Source: Gnetum montanum (taxonomy: Eukaryota; Streptophyta; Gnetopsida; Gnetales; Gnetaceae). Taken from it: a DNA stretch of 64,000 nt. The notes below the pieces were generated by a model. It had not been told where the DNA came from and did not search any database. It worked only from the letters and a program-made list of their open reading frames with translations. This document shows, one piece after another, positions 34,801 to 47,699 of this stretch (position 1 is its first letter; every line of letters starts with the position of its first letter). The position numbers and the translations under genes were made by a program. The stretch covers positions 1,573,624 through 1,637,623 of the forward strand of contig MNCI01018059.1 in the NCBI GenBank assembly GCA_015680685.1. Direction: 5' to 3'.

Positions 34801-37800
34801 AAAAATAAAGGTTTTTTCCTAAATAAACCCCACAACAAACATTTGATAGAAATCAAAAGAGGTTACATAGTCAATACCTTCCAATAAAATGCCGGGTCAT
34901 GAATTTGAAGAATAGATTTTCGGTTGTATTCTTCCATGTTCCCTTGAAATTGTGTAATGGCACCACCATCTTCTTGCAATCTGTCATGATAAAACATTCA
35001 AAAGATACTATGGAAAAGCAGCCAAATAACTATATAATTCAATACATAAATGCCATTAGTAGCAATCATTCTATCAAGATGAGTTTACTTCAGGTGTTAT
35101 CTAAGTGCAACATACTTAGTTTGTCATACATTAACCTTAGGCCAGAAGGGATCAGTCGAAAAAATTTATCGCAGAAAATGTTTCAAGGTGACAGCATGGT
35201 TGCTGTTGGTCCTACAAATCATTTTGAAGTCTTTTGTGTCTGATTTAAGATTTTTCACATGGTTTGCTACAATTCTCAATGTATCGGTTTCTATCACTTT
35301 AAGCTAATATAATTTTATACAAAAGTGCAAGTATATGTATCTTCAATTGCTTACTTACATTATGCAACCTGCTTTAACAAACTGTTTGAAGAAAGCAATC
35401 ACTACCAGACGAGCCCCAGCATCACTCCATGACAATGGCATTTGCTTCTTGAAGGATAGAGTATCTTGCCTTTCCCCTAACAAGCCATATGCTGTCTGCA
35501 CACCATCCTGCAGCATCAAGAAAAAGCATAATGTACATAGCATTAGTTTCTAATAAACTGAACAAAATTATCAACCTGCTTTAAATTTCAAGGTGGATTC
35601 ATCAATGTACTTCCCCATTGATTGATCTAAATGTATATGAAACTTTATGAACTTCATATTTGATTTTAAAATACATCAAGGATAACAAAAAGCTTGATAG
35701 AAGACATACCATCAAGACATCCTCATGGGATCCATACCCTGCCAAGAAAAATGCAAACGAGATTAGCACTCTTAGAAATTCAGAAAACCACATGGAATGG
35801 AGAAATCTTAGTGAAGCATGTGTGTGTGTGTGTGTTTTGATTAAAAAATCAAAGAGGATGCATAACGTAGACAGTATAATACATAAACGTGAAGATTGAA
35901 TCCATGAAGCCGGTTTGCAAGCCATGGAAATTCTTCATAATTTCAATGTTGGCATGTGTTTGTCTTATAAGAACTAGGAAACTAATAGCCAATGAAAAAG
36001 ACACTTTGATATACCTTGGCATGCCCCGCAAAACCATATGCCTCTCTTTCCTTGAATGTCAGCCAGTTCTTTTGCAGCTTGTGCTGCAACAGTAGATGGA
36101 ACTGGATGACTAATAGTCCATTTAGAAATGATGTCACTAGGAGGACTTGGTGGGTCAATTGTCATAAAGTAGGATCTGCCTGTGGCACCCAAATTCTGCA
36201 ACACACGCCATTGATGAGAAGAGAACAAAAGTGTCTCCTCAACATAATTTAATTTACGTTTACTGCATAATGTATACATATCCATTGTTTTAAACCAATG
36301 CAATGAAAGATGATAATAAAAATCAGTACTTTATGTACCTGTAATGTGTTAAGCCAGTAAGTGACATATCCATTGTTTTGATTGCTTCCAATGAAATTCC
36401 ATGCACTCCAGGCAGCTGTGCTTTTGGGCATGAAATCTTTGTCGCTGTGAAGGTATACATTGCTGCAACAGCAGATGACTTAAATAATTAATGACTACTC
36501 AAACAAATACCAAGAAATAATGGCAACGTACATCAAGTGCCTGATACGCATAAAGTATCATTTCTAGCAAAAAATTTACATTTTCCAGAAATGTCTGGTG
36601 AGGCTGAGCTTATTTGAATTTTGAACAGAGCTAATTTAATAGAACTGGTTTGTGTAACTCCGTTAAAGAAAATTGTTTTCATACCTAGTAGTATACTGAT
36701 ATGCACCAAGAATTCTCCGTTCCTCAAATGTTGCACAGTCGTTTAACAAATTCAATGCATCAGGGGCATTGGTGGCAAGAACGCAGCTTTCAAAGGTTTC
36801 TTCCATGCCATTTGCACCAATTACTACACCTGCAATCATTCGAATCTTATTCAAATCATATTCTTGATTTACCATGCTTAAAAAAATTCCACATATCTTC
36901 TGCTTCCAAAACTATTTTTATTGTTCAGTTAAGTAAAACAGAGCAAACTCTTCAAAAAGTTACCACGGTCAGTAACTGAGATGTGATCCACGATACCTCC
37001 AGTTCTTACTTCGCAGTTTCTTTTCTTGAGTTCCTGGACAATCTGTGAGCAAAAGATTTCATGAGAGACTTTGATGTGTGAAAATCCAAAAGATGATTAT
37101 CCTGTACAAGATATTGCAAGTCCTTAGTCTATGTGTGGCACCTGATTGTTGAATGAGGTAAAGTCAGACTTGATTGTGAACAACTGTGCAGGCCCTGTTA
37201 TCTGCATCAACGAAATTTAATCAGCGCAAAAGTGGCTGCAAACGTAAATGAACTAATAGAGATGTATGAGCTGAATTTGGCCTAAAATTAAGGTTCAAAA
37301 ATAGTTTTTGAAAATGATTTTGCATAAACAAATTTACAAACCTGGAGTAGGTGATGGTTGTGGAAAAAGGAAAGAACAGAAACTGCCGAAAACCCCAAAA
37401 CTTGGTCCACAGTGCACGACCATATGGAGGCGCACATCGGAAGCTGTAAACATTTCATTTCATGCGTCGTAAGAACCCGGATTAAAAAGCCAGTAAAAAG
37501 CCAGAAAAATAAAATTAAGATAGTCGAGATTAACGAAAATATTACCAGGTAAAATTGCTGGAACTCCTTAGAGTATCCATGAGATTGAAGGAACTGACCC
37601 ACGGTTTCCTTGGCAGCATCGCCGTTGGTTTTCTCAGCATTTTCCAGGTAACTGCAAAACTCAAGAAGCAATATAGTTGAGAGCTCCGACACAGAAAATA
37701 ATATAAATCTATGCAAATCGCATAAGCATAAAAGACATTCATCTATAAATCCGGCCTTCTGTAAAGCAGCACCAATATTTCGCGTTTTTTGACTTTTAAA

Positions 37801-40800
37801 GAAAGTGAAACAGAACGGGGAAAAGGGTGGAAAGATGGAGAAATGTTAGGAAGAGGTAGTTTTGCACAGTGTCGCACGGATTGAAAAACTAAAAATCCAC
37901 GAAGTGCAGAGCGATCCACCCACCGCTCAGAGTTTCGTACTCCCTAACTAACATGCTAGGAGTCCTCCATTCAAGAAGGAAGTTATCTCATCGTGTGTGT
38001 CGTGAATGCAGATGGTTTCGTCCGTGTTGCGTCCTGTCAAATATAGAGTCTCCACATGGTTTGGTCCCTATCACGTACTGTAGAAACATAGAGAGTTTCG
38101 ACATTTCAACTTGGCAATGACCAGAAACCACAGCCCGCAGGAATGCCGAAACACGGCAACATTCTGACAGTATCGTGTTCGCAAAACTTATACAATTTTC
38201 ACAGTATTGTTTCAGAATCCTGTTCTGATCTGACGCGGACAGGGCAAGTTTGAAATTTCAACTCCAATCTTCATTAATCCATTCGCTCATGTTTTTGCAG
38301 CTGTCCCTCTTTTGCACTTGACTGTGATTGAACACGCAATTGCCCAAAGCGACAAAGTGATTCGCGACAAAACTCATAAAATGTAGAAGATGAAATTACA
38401 AAGAAGCCAAGGCAACAGCAGCAGCAGCTCTTACAACTGACGAGTGCTGTATGAATGACGAGTGAATTGTCTGCGGTCCTCACGGTAGCATGGAAACCGA
38501 CGTTTTTTTGTCGTTGTTGTAGGTTTGGCTCAGAAACATCCAAAAAACAAGACAGCTACACCGGGACTTTTAAAAAAGGGAACTGACATGTTTCACGTCC
38601 GTATGCTATGCGTCCATCAGTACAAACATATGGTATGTGTACCAAACAGTTCATTCACCCTGTTTCTTTTATGCTATTTCAAAATAACCATCTCCATTAT
38701 GTAAAAAGAGTTAATGTATAATACTTGTATGTACGAACACGAAGAAAAAAGCTTTTACCACCTGCACAGAATCTACCCTCGTAAGGTGGACCTAATTGGG
38801 CTTATCTTATGAACGAGTGTATTAATGTCTCAAACTCGTACACTAGTGCTCCGGCGTCAAAGTCGTGCACTCCGTCAAAGTCGTGCACTCCTATCTGATT
38901 CCGTCAGAGCACGAGTTTGGACTTGGATCAAGAACGTAACAATCAGTCAGACAAATTTACTACGAAAGTGGACGATAGGCACAGGAAATTAAAAAATGAA
39001 AACCAAACAAGGAGGCCGTCAGCTCTCCAGCGCACGACCAGGAACAATTTGTGTTGCAATCGGAGTAAACTTGTCAAAAAGAAAGCATTTATTGCTCGGA
39101 AAGTAATCAGTGATTGTACTTGTACAGTATTTCCGGTCATTTTTGGCGGGCGGATGATCACTATTCACTACTTATCTCGCTTCCGTCAATAAATCTTAAA
39201 ACCGTGACTACGAATTTATCGCAGAAGTATATTATAAATGAATATTATTGGTAGCTCTGGTAATGTTTCCTCATGTAGTATCATGGTCATATCAGTAGCC
39301 AGAAAACCGATCCTGGCATTGAGAAAGATTAAAACTCCGTTGTCAATAAGTGGGACAAACGGATTAGTGTTTCTCCGTGGCAGAGCAAACGAATCCATCG
39401 CGGCCCACAAATATCTAACTTAGCGGCTACCACGGAGGCTTGTGGCACCTTTAATTCAAAGAAATCCTCGATTTCAAACAAATAAACGGACCACGTTGTT
39501 TAGAAAATTCTGGATCGGTCGGCATCCTTTGAATTTTCCACACCCTTTCATACATCTTTCCATTATTGTTATTGCCACACCGGTTGCACCACAATTATTC
39601 TCGACACAATTCCAAAAAGGGACATTCTATGCTGAAAGTAAAAGACATGCACAGTAAACCTGTTGACTAAATCATGCACTCCTCCAATAAGGCACTTGAA
39701 AACGAGACGCGGTAGCGTCAAATTCAGCCGGACAGTATTTCTTAAATCATATCACCCTATGTGAAACTATAAAGCAACCGTTTGGAAAAGAACGCACTAC
39801 CAATTGCCAGCCACTTAGAAAGGAAAATTACCGAAACCACAATGACGAAATCAAATGAAACTGAAGTGGGAACACTTAAATATTGTTAAAGAGGTCAAAC
39901 ACTGATCAGAATGATTATGGTCATGAACCAACGATCGGGAATATTAAGACAAAAACAGTGTCGCCCACAGATACAAAATTTAAAAACAGAAATTAAAGTA
40001 CTGATCAGAATAATTACGGTGAAATACTAAAAAACAAAAAACAGTGTAGCTGACAGGCACAAGATGGAAAACATAGAATTTCACGTCAGACTATGATCAA
40101 CCAAATGACCGACTGGCGCCTAGTTTTGATTCCCCAAAAGGATCACTGTAAAGAAAGGAAAGATCCCACTTTCCCTTCAATCTTTGGGAAGCACAGAAAC
40201 AAATAAACGAAGCTCAACCACGTTAGACTCTTAAAATAGTAATACTAAAAAATAAAGAAAAATATATGCTCACGTGTATGGATCGTATCTCGTGACGGCC
40301 AGCAACAAAACAATTCCATTGTAGATTCGAAGCTAACAAAGGATTGATGTAATACCTGGTAACAAAGGTACCGAAGTTGCGAATTTGGTAGAGGAAACGC
40401 CAGAAAGTGGGACTGAGCATGTTGCTTCTTTGAGCAAAGAGGCTGGAAAAGCCATTGTTAGAAGCCCACTCGTAGAGATTTCCATTTGCACCTTCCACAC
40501 TCACAGCAAACGACATCTGTGACGGCTCAACGTTGACACCCACTTCGTCCAGCAAAGACAGTCCCAGCGCATTTGTGTTTGCCTGATCATATACCATTAT
40601 CAGTCACCACAAAAATCATCATACGGTCAAGCAAAACCAGGAAATCTGTTGGTTCATGATCAGTCCGTTCATGGATCATGATCTGCTTCGTAAAAAACAA
40701 AACAATCAGCAAGAATAGATTACATCTACAGTGCGGTTCTTAGTTTGACGAAATAAACGCAACGAAAAATCCCAAAAAAAGCTTAATCCACTACACAAAA

Positions 40801-41037
40801 TTATCACAGTAAAGGGACCTTAATCGGAGGCTAAGGTAAATAATGAAGTTTTTGATTGATTACCGGGTTGGATAAAATGAAACCCGGGTCCAAATTTGTG
40901 CCATTGACAGATACAGATCCTGGCTGATCCTCAACAGAGCTCTGGGCCTGGAAAAACACCACCTCAGCTCCAGATTTTGCCAAGGCATAGGCAGCAGCCA
41001 GGCCGGCACTCCCAGAACCCACAACTGCAACCTTCAT
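31889..41037 (-). CDS. Two-domain cyclopropane-fatty-acyl-phospholipid synthase, 24 exons
   Basis: Exons (all GT-AG): 41037-40864, 40582-40356, 37651-37546, 37443-37342, 37201-37142, 37042-36964, 36829-36685, 36462-36339, 36195-36015, 35738-35710, 35507-35359, 34980-34878, 34687-34592, 34486-34434, 34322-34199, 33813-33751, 33665-33606, 33454-33293, 33182-33109, 33025-32932, 32751-32615, 32496-32416, 32240-32135, 31984-31889. They sum to 2,625 nt in consistent phase, giving 874 residues; plant homologues are about 865-870. Residues 1 to about 460 are an amine-oxidase-like FAD domain (GSGSAG at 7-12). About 575 to the end is the SAM-dependent synthase: NISQHYDL, SAM motif VLDIGCGWG (about 634-642), CEMLEHVG with the conserved glutamate (about 704-711), and a WEYYF..YCASGF C-terminal block. 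In the family this half adds a methylene from SAM across a double bond of phospholipid acyl chains; the role of the oxidase half is unsettled. Oddities: Gln30 replaces the acidic residue ending the second FAD strand, and GPAQL (206-210) replaces the usual GRPQW. Intron 2 is about 2.8 kb. Confidence 0.93.
37652..40355 (-). other. Long second intron of the fatty-acid gene
   Basis: This is the only intron above about 1 kb in the gene. I see no embedded gene or element with clear ends. Small features are a directly repeated CGTCAAAGTCGTGCACTC near 38,857-38,892 and a CAG-rich patch near 38,410-38,430. Its base composition is less AT-rich than the flanking repeat regions. Confidence 0.7.
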
Positions 41038-41125
41038 TCTGCTTCTGCTTCTGCTTCAGAACCCAAAGCCTCAGAAGCAGAGGATACAGATTCAGGCAAT
41101 GATTCAAGTGCCACACGCTCCACTC

Positions 41126-41133
41126 TAAATATA
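41126..41133 (-). promoter_or_regulatory. Candidate TATA box of the fatty-acid gene
   Basis: Minus-strand TATATTTA lies about 90 nt before the start codon, which would give a leader of roughly 60 nt. A second candidate, ATATATATAT at 41,283-41,274, would give a leader near 200 nt. Transcript ends are needed to choose. Just before the ATG the leader carries GAAGCA repeated three times (about 41,039-41,056). Confidence 0.4.
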
Positions 41134-41339
41134 GCAGAGAGAAGCCACACACGAGCAGCATCCAATTGGACGTCTAAACCTGCAATGTTTTTCCGTGCAA
41201 GCCAAACCCAAATGTTGGACGCCAAATTCTTGACAAAGCATTTGTAACCCGGCACCTGCAAATCCCATAAAACATATATATATTTTCTGATCCTTGCAGA
41301 AACCGCCCTAAGGTTTGGACCACAGAACAAAGTTCATAA

Positions 41340-43040
41340 TTATTTAGCCCCAACCCTCACCTAGCCTGTTAAGAGCATCATAAATAACGCATTTAATTAA
41401 CTGATGCGTCCAGGATGAGCTCAGTGACGTTAAATCCAAGCCCACAGGTCGACTTTAATTAATCTTCTTTATAACTGCAGGATTTGGAGTGCCGGGTGAA
41501 TTTAGAGCATAAAATAAGGGTCAACAGTGGGTTTTGGTTCAACAATTGCCTTGAGTATTCGCGGTGCCAGCATCGAAAGTCGGAACGCTGGACATAATTA
41601 TTGGCTGGCGCGGTGCAGGTTTAACATTTTTATTATCTAAAAGAAGAATAAAAAAACTTTTGCAAGGGTGGTTCATTATCGGTATTGCAAGATTTTACTG
41701 CTCATTAATGGCAACCTTCATTGACGATCGAGACAAGGATCACAGCTTTATGGGTTCAGTGAAGCAAAAAGATCGACAGCTGTGCGTTGGCCGGCAATTC
41801 CAACCTTCAAAACGTGTGTGCAACGTAAGAAAACCATGAATTGACCGGTTAAATGGACCGTTGGGATAAACCTGTATCACATCGTATTATTACCTACTAC
41901 CATACCAAACATCTACTTTAACCCGATATGGATCAGTGTACCGTGCAACGTGGGATCTGGCAATTTTCAAGATACTCAACCAAGCCCTACCACCTTTCTT
42001 CTCGATTAGGAATCTGAAATCGTATTCTTTAGTTTTTTTAATTACTTTTCTTTGTTTTATCACAATGTTTGTTTATACCTTTTCCTGGACCTGCTAGATT
42101 GTTAGCTACTTGTTGTTAGCCCCCGTGATCCAGAGTGGGCTGCGCTGATCTTGTCTGCTTTGCGCTGCTTTCCAGGCTTTTGATTCCGGAGATGAATGCC
42201 CATTATTCATCCACTTGTCTCTTGCACTGATAAAGAGAACGCCACGTTTCTCTTGCAGTGCCGTTGTGGGCCCATCTGAACATTTTTACATTTCTGTATG
42301 CAATGTCTATTGGGACCACCGAAATGTGTACGAAGATCGGTATAAAGCAATGATTTACGAGCCGCTTAAATTATCATTTCCGCCATTTACCTCCTGTTCA
42401 TCCTTTTTACTACGCCGGTCTAATGTAGGAGGCGGCTTCAATATTTTATTAAAAAATAAAGATATTAAAATCAAAGTAACAAGTCATTAATAAGAAGACA
42501 TCATGGTTTTTGATTAAATGTATAAAAATTAAGTTTAAATGATGAATAATTTAGTATATTTTGTTTACTTTCTTTAGTTTGGAGCTTTATGACAACTTTA
42601 TTTACCTCATGAGCTCTATGAAAACTTTATTTACTTTGGTTATCATTGATTTTGAAGCTCTTTATTATATCCCTTTTGGATACATTGGGTATGGCAATAT
42701 GATTATGATTTATATATTGTGTGTGGTCTCGATACGTTATCAGGGATGAGGTAATTTGTTATGATTGCACGATGCTTTGACTTTTATGTTATGATTATAA
42801 TGTCTTTATATAGTTCACTACACTAATCCTGTGTGATGTGTTACGTAGGTGATGTGGTTGACAAGGATGATGGATTGGAGTATAAAAACAACTATTTGAT
42901 ATGTATTTATGCTTTACATGTGGCTTCAATATTTATGCATTTGAACTATAATACTATGTTGTGTGTAGCTTGGATGTGATTTTAGTACATGGATATGTAG
43001 AGAATATAGATTTAATTTTAAGTCTCAATGTGTTTTTTAT
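41340..43040. other. Upstream intergenic region of the fatty-acid gene
   Basis: No gene recognised. Short open stretches at 41,564-41,839 and 42,215-42,490 have no recognisable features. The first part is closer to single-copy in character than the repeats on either side and probably includes the promoter. Confidence 0.5.
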
Positions 43041-43046
43041 GCATGG

Positions 43047-43812
43047 TGATGAGTGGCGAGATACCCCTGCACACAACCATACAAATACGAGCTTAGCACG
43101 TGCGATCCGATCGAATTCCGCAAACTAAGTGCCTACATGTCCATGGAACACTTAGGGTTAATCATTCGTTGTCTTCTCAGAATTACTTGTAGTTGTCACA
43201 GTGTATGGTTAAGTAAGTCTGAGGTATATGATTTTTATAGCTTTTTATGTTTTTGTCTCCTATGCTAATAAGGTGAAGGGCTGAAAAACTAATTACTAAC
43301 TCTAACTAATGAACTAAGTCTAAATTACCTAGCGTCAGCATCCGTTCCCACTTACCATACACACCCTGAACCAATGCAACCGTGGCTACCAAATGCTAAT
43401 CGTTGCTGGGATCACCACACGTAACGCATGTGCTCGAAGCAGTCATACTGAGGCACTTAACTAGGAGAGAAGGGTTGAGAGAGAAAGTAGTAATTAACAT
43501 ATAATAAATAACAAGTAGTAAATAACAGTAAATAAAATCCTATTCCATGCATTGCAAGGTTTATCCAAGAAGCTCGTCTTTATTGCCGTACACAAACTTG
43601 TGTTCAGGTACAATGTTTGCTCGAATAAAGATCCGTTCACTTTGGAGCTCCTACTGCGGGCACATGGAAAATATTCTATCTCTGTAGTGATCAATTTGCC
43701 AGAGTTTCCCTACTGTCTAGCCTAGGATGAGGAAACAAGGGAGAGCTGCCTCTTATTTATAGATATGACAACGTACACGATATCGAGGCCCATGCGATAT
43801 CGTGTCCCATCA
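43047..43812 (-). repeat. Solo LTR (766 bp) with CATGG target duplication
   Basis: It starts TGATGAGTGGCGAG and ends CCCATCA, with CATGG on both sides (43,042-43,046 and 43,813-43,817) and no internal region. On the minus strand two perfect CGATATCG palindromes precede TATAAATA at 43,761-43,754. TCTTTATT (43,577-43,584) and AATAAAGA (43,624-43,631) flank an ACACAA/TTGTGT stem. It aligns along its length with the LTRs at 20,144 and 29,583. Solo LTRs arise by recombination between the two LTRs of one element. Confidence 0.92.
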
Positions 43813-43817
43813 CATGG

Positions 43818-44392
43818 TTAAATTGCAAGACATTAATTGAAGAGAAAAATTAAAAAAATGAACTTATGAAAATATTTCTTTAAAAAAATTCAAAAAGTAA
43901 AGGTGGAGTTGAGTTTTGCATGTGAGGTGCAATGTGAAAAAAAAGGAAAATGTCTTTATACATAAATTATATACTTTAAACATATTTTAACTGTTTTCCA
44001 CTACCTTGCACCACTTACCTTGAGAATTTGGGTTTTATTTTTTACTTGTTTTGTTTTTTTTTTACTATTCGTACAACCAAAAACCAAGTTTAAGTTTGTT
44101 CTTCCCTATTTTTCCAATTTTTTTTCTAAATTTTAACTTTGTGGAAGGATTTTGCTTACTGTTAACTTGAATTTGAATTTGTTGTAGTCATATCTGCATG
44201 GGTACGAGATTTGTTTGAAATGAAACAGAATTTTATTTGATTTCTAAGGATTTTATGCTTTTTTCAAACTTTCTGGTTCAACAATTTTAATTAGTAGGCT
44301 GTATTTATCTTTCCTTTGTATTTTTGTGTTGGATTACGGTATATTATCTTGCAATGTGGGCATGTAGGGTAGACAGTGAAAACTAAAAATTG
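43818..44392. other. T-rich sequence between two solo LTRs
   Basis: No gene or element end was recognised. Long T runs near 44,035-44,060. Confidence 0.5.
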
Positions 44393-44397
44393 AAAAT

Positions 44398-45268
44398 TGA
44401 TGAGTTGTCATGGGTTGATCACATCGATGCGTGGTTTACTACATCAATGCCTATGCATCAACACAGTGTCTATTTTTGCATATAAATACATGTGCTCCCA
44501 TCATGTATTATCATTCTTTTGGTCAATAGAGTAGCTGAACCCCTACAGTTTTATTTCGTAGTCATAGAGAATACTCAGTGAGTGCTCGTAGTGTGGATGT
44601 GAGTTAGTTGTATGTTGTCTTGTTCAAGTGGCAATGTACCTGGTCACATTCCATAAATGACAATAAGATTGAGATTTATTATTATTCATTGCAGCACTTT
44701 GACCTATATTAAATTTACTTTTAATGCATATTATATTCCATGTACTTGGTTAATATTTACATTTCCATGCATATTAATGAATTGGCGGAATGAGCGTGAC
44801 CAATTTCAGGCATAAACATGTATTCACTTAGTAACCCCAGCAGTGTCATTGTTTGGTTCATATAGCAATGTAACGCTTGGTAATCCCAATAGTGGATACG
44901 TGAATTCAGGATGTGTATGACAAGCTAGAAATGGACACTCATTGCCCATATTCTAGTTTAGTATTTATCTTTCTGTTATAAGCTAGTTTAGTGTTTATCT
45001 TCTTGTTGTTGATTAGATTAAATAATTAATTTCTCTATTATCATTAAGATTAGCATAAGGCCAAAACAACATCAACCATCATATGCCTTACTTTGGACTA
45101 AACCATATGTGACAAAGCTATGACTAGTCCAAGTGGGAAGATAACAAACTGCAATCAATACTTAACAATCTAGATGCCAAACTAGTCCCATCCATGAAAT
45201 TCGATCAGGTTGTGCATGAACACTCATAATTCGTATGGTTGGGTGTAGGGGGTACCTACTTCTCATCA
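44398..45268 (+). repeat. Solo LTR (871 bp) with AAAAT target duplication
   Basis: It starts TGATGAGTTG, ends CTTCTCATCA, and is flanked by AAAAT at 44,393-44,397 and 45,269-45,273. TATAAATA is at 44,481-44,488. It aligns over most of its length with the LTR at 15,341-16,154, including GTGGCAATGTACCT and TAATGAATTGG.GGAATGAGC. It carries an extra local duplication of the TAATCCCA.TAGTGGATAC block near 44,820-44,905. Unlike its relatives it has lost the GATATC palindromes (ATCGATG remains). Confidence 0.88.
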
Positions 45269-45389
45269 AAAATTTTTATTATGTCTAAGAAATCACAAAG
45301 GATTTGTTGGATAGTTACAATGCCCCAACATTGTGTTGAAGAAAGTTGAAAACATCATTGATATAATGCCCCAAGCATATAGAGTCAAT

Positions 45390-47650
45390 CTTGAAAGAAA
45401 GAAATCAGCAGATTACAATTAATAGTATAATTTAATCAAATGTGAGCCAAAGATGGGCAAAATATGTTCTTCATCTTCTATGTTTTGTTCGCACAATGTG
45501 CAAATACACTCTTCTCTTGGTAAATTAATCTAACCACCTGGCTCAATAAGGAGATGACGAGAGCTCATTATTGCTCTAGCAATTTGATTTCTTAAATGAA
45601 TAAGAATAGTTGAGAAAAAATTCCATTGAGTACTAGATAACAAACCTCTACTAATGAAATAAAAATAAAAATATTTTTCCCTAATGTGTTCAACTAAACT
45701 TTAGCCCAAACATTTTCTTTTATAGTTTTCCAAAAGAGCCTTTTGTTTAAAGGAATATCCTCTATAGCAGTATCCCGTGATTAAAGCCATAATTTTCCTT
45801 GATTCAACTATCCATTTTATTTTATTTTTGGTGTAGCATTCATTATCTCCTTAACATTATTAACTTCCTCCATTGGACTTAACTTCTAAGTATAGGTAAT
45901 AAATTGACAAAGGGCTTCAACTTCAAGAGGGAGCATATCTACTTCTAAAAGTAAGATATCATAAGAAGTCTACATTTTTACTTGAAATTCATATATAAGA
46001 AGTTGGTTTTGGATATGCTCTAATTTTTTCCAATTATGTATAGAAAGATAAGGTTCCTATGAAACACACCCATATAATAATACATGTTAGACAATATGTG
46101 AAAAAGTTTTCTTCTAAACTCCCATGCCAAAATTTGTTACCTACTATAATGATTTCTTAGAGCAAATAGAGCTCACATGCCACTTGAAACTCTTTGAGTA
46201 ATAAGGGTATTCCAACTATAATTACTGGCAAATTCAACTCCCAAATAAGATTCACATATGTCAAGTCTTTTTTCTCCAAGGAAAAACTTGTAATTTCTAT
46301 TTCAAGTAGCATAAACTAAAATTTTAGTGTTATCAATATTAACATTCGTACCTAAATGGTTGCAGTAGTCATGGATAATTTGAAGCATATAATTTAATCT
46401 TGTATCTAATTTTGCAATCAAGGCCACATCATCTACAAAGAAAAGCATGTTTTAAAATAATCTATTCACTGACATACCATGACTAGAGCCATTTTGCATC
46501 CATTCCTCCAATTCATCTATAAATATGCCAAAAAGGATAGGGAACAAAGGACAACCTTGTTTAACTGCAACTGAGCTATTGATAATTGTTCCTTCTTCAA
46601 TAAGATGATCTTCACTAAGAATGTTAACCATCTCATAGATTCTTTTAGTAGCAAAAAGAAGATTTGGTGGAATGTTAATGTTATCCAATCTCTTTGAAAG
46701 TTTATCTTGAGCAACAGAATCATAAACCTTGGAGAAATCAACAAAACAAAGAAAAGTTATATGGTTGGGCCTTTTTGCTTTCTCTACACAATAATGTAAA
46801 GTTATTATATGGTCTATAATAGAATGATTCCTCTTAAAGCCTTCTTGTGACTTAAGCATGAAAACCTTGCATTTCTATCCATGAACTAATTTTATTCTCC
46901 AAAATAGTAGTCAAAAGCTTAATGAAAACTAAATTGATTACAATCAATCAATAATTATTAAGTTTTTTCCTATCTCCTTTTTGAAAAGTAAGAGTGCTCG
47001 ACTAGAACTCTAAAAGCGATCCAAACCATGCTTAAGCCCTTTATTAAGAAGATTGCAAGCTGCTTTCCACATCAATGGACCACTCCATTTAAGAAACTCT
47101 ACATATAATTCATTAACATTAGCATCTTTCCTAGAAGATAATCTTTGAATTTCTGCAAAAATGTCATTAACGAATAACTCAAGAACATTAGAGTTATTTT
47201 GCACAGTTGGGGAAGACTCTTGATTAAAAAGATCATTGAAGAAAGTTTGAATAGTAGATAAGGAAAGATTCTAACCATATTGTTGTCTATCTCAAAATAA
47301 ATTCAAAAGCTCTTTGGATTTGAGTGTAGCCTACAAATCATTCTTTCATGTTCTTCTTTAATGAACTTCCTTCTTTTAAAATGAACAAACTTTCTATAAT
47401 TCTTTAGCATTGAAACATCAAAAGTTGAAGCTATAAAATCTTTATGAGCTATCAAAGAATATACATCAAACTAAGGTTTTCTACAAGAAATATTCTTCTT
47501 AATTTGCACTTGAGCAACTATAGATAAAATAACACTAGTCAAATCTACCTTATTGTCATTATTGACCAACATATTAGCTACTCTTGTTTGAAAATCCTAA
47601 CAAAGGTCTTCTATGAGATGATCAGGTATGCATTTCTTGGAATGAATATG
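45390..47650 (-). pseudogene. LINE reverse transcriptase relic
   Basis: Minus-strand frames contain the non-LTR RT blocks in order: a helix-rich lead-in (47,204-47,010), HSIIDHIITLHYCVEKAKR (about 46,820), FLCFVDFSKVYDSV (about 46,750-46,710, the first catalytic Asp block), VKQGCPLFPILFGIFIDELE (about 46,570-46,510), a DDVALIA block (about 46,430) and an NTKILVYAT tail. Near 45,530-45,480 CICTLCEQNIEDEEHILPIF resembles the zinc-binding domain that follows RT in plant LINEs. Upstream, to about 47,600, charged coding-like sequence lacks a clear endonuclease. Stops and frameshifts are common after 46,450. The ancestral enzyme copied its own RNA at a nicked genomic target. Confidence 0.75.
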
Positions 47651-47699
47651 ATGAATTGAAGTAAGAATAGTGAATTTAAGGTAAGGATAAGGAGATTCT

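Noticed and set aside
41034-41330. A separate protein-coding gene upstream of the fatty-acid gene.
   Set aside because: No recognisable domain, and candidate TATA boxes fall inside it; more likely leader sequence or chance. Kept only as a possible uORF finding.
15341-45268. The related plus-strand LTRs at 15,341 and 44,398 as the two ends of one 30-kb element.
   Set aside because: The second has its own AAAAT target duplication on both sides and the first is flanked by TAACC. The interval also holds a complete unrelated insertion and the intact gene.
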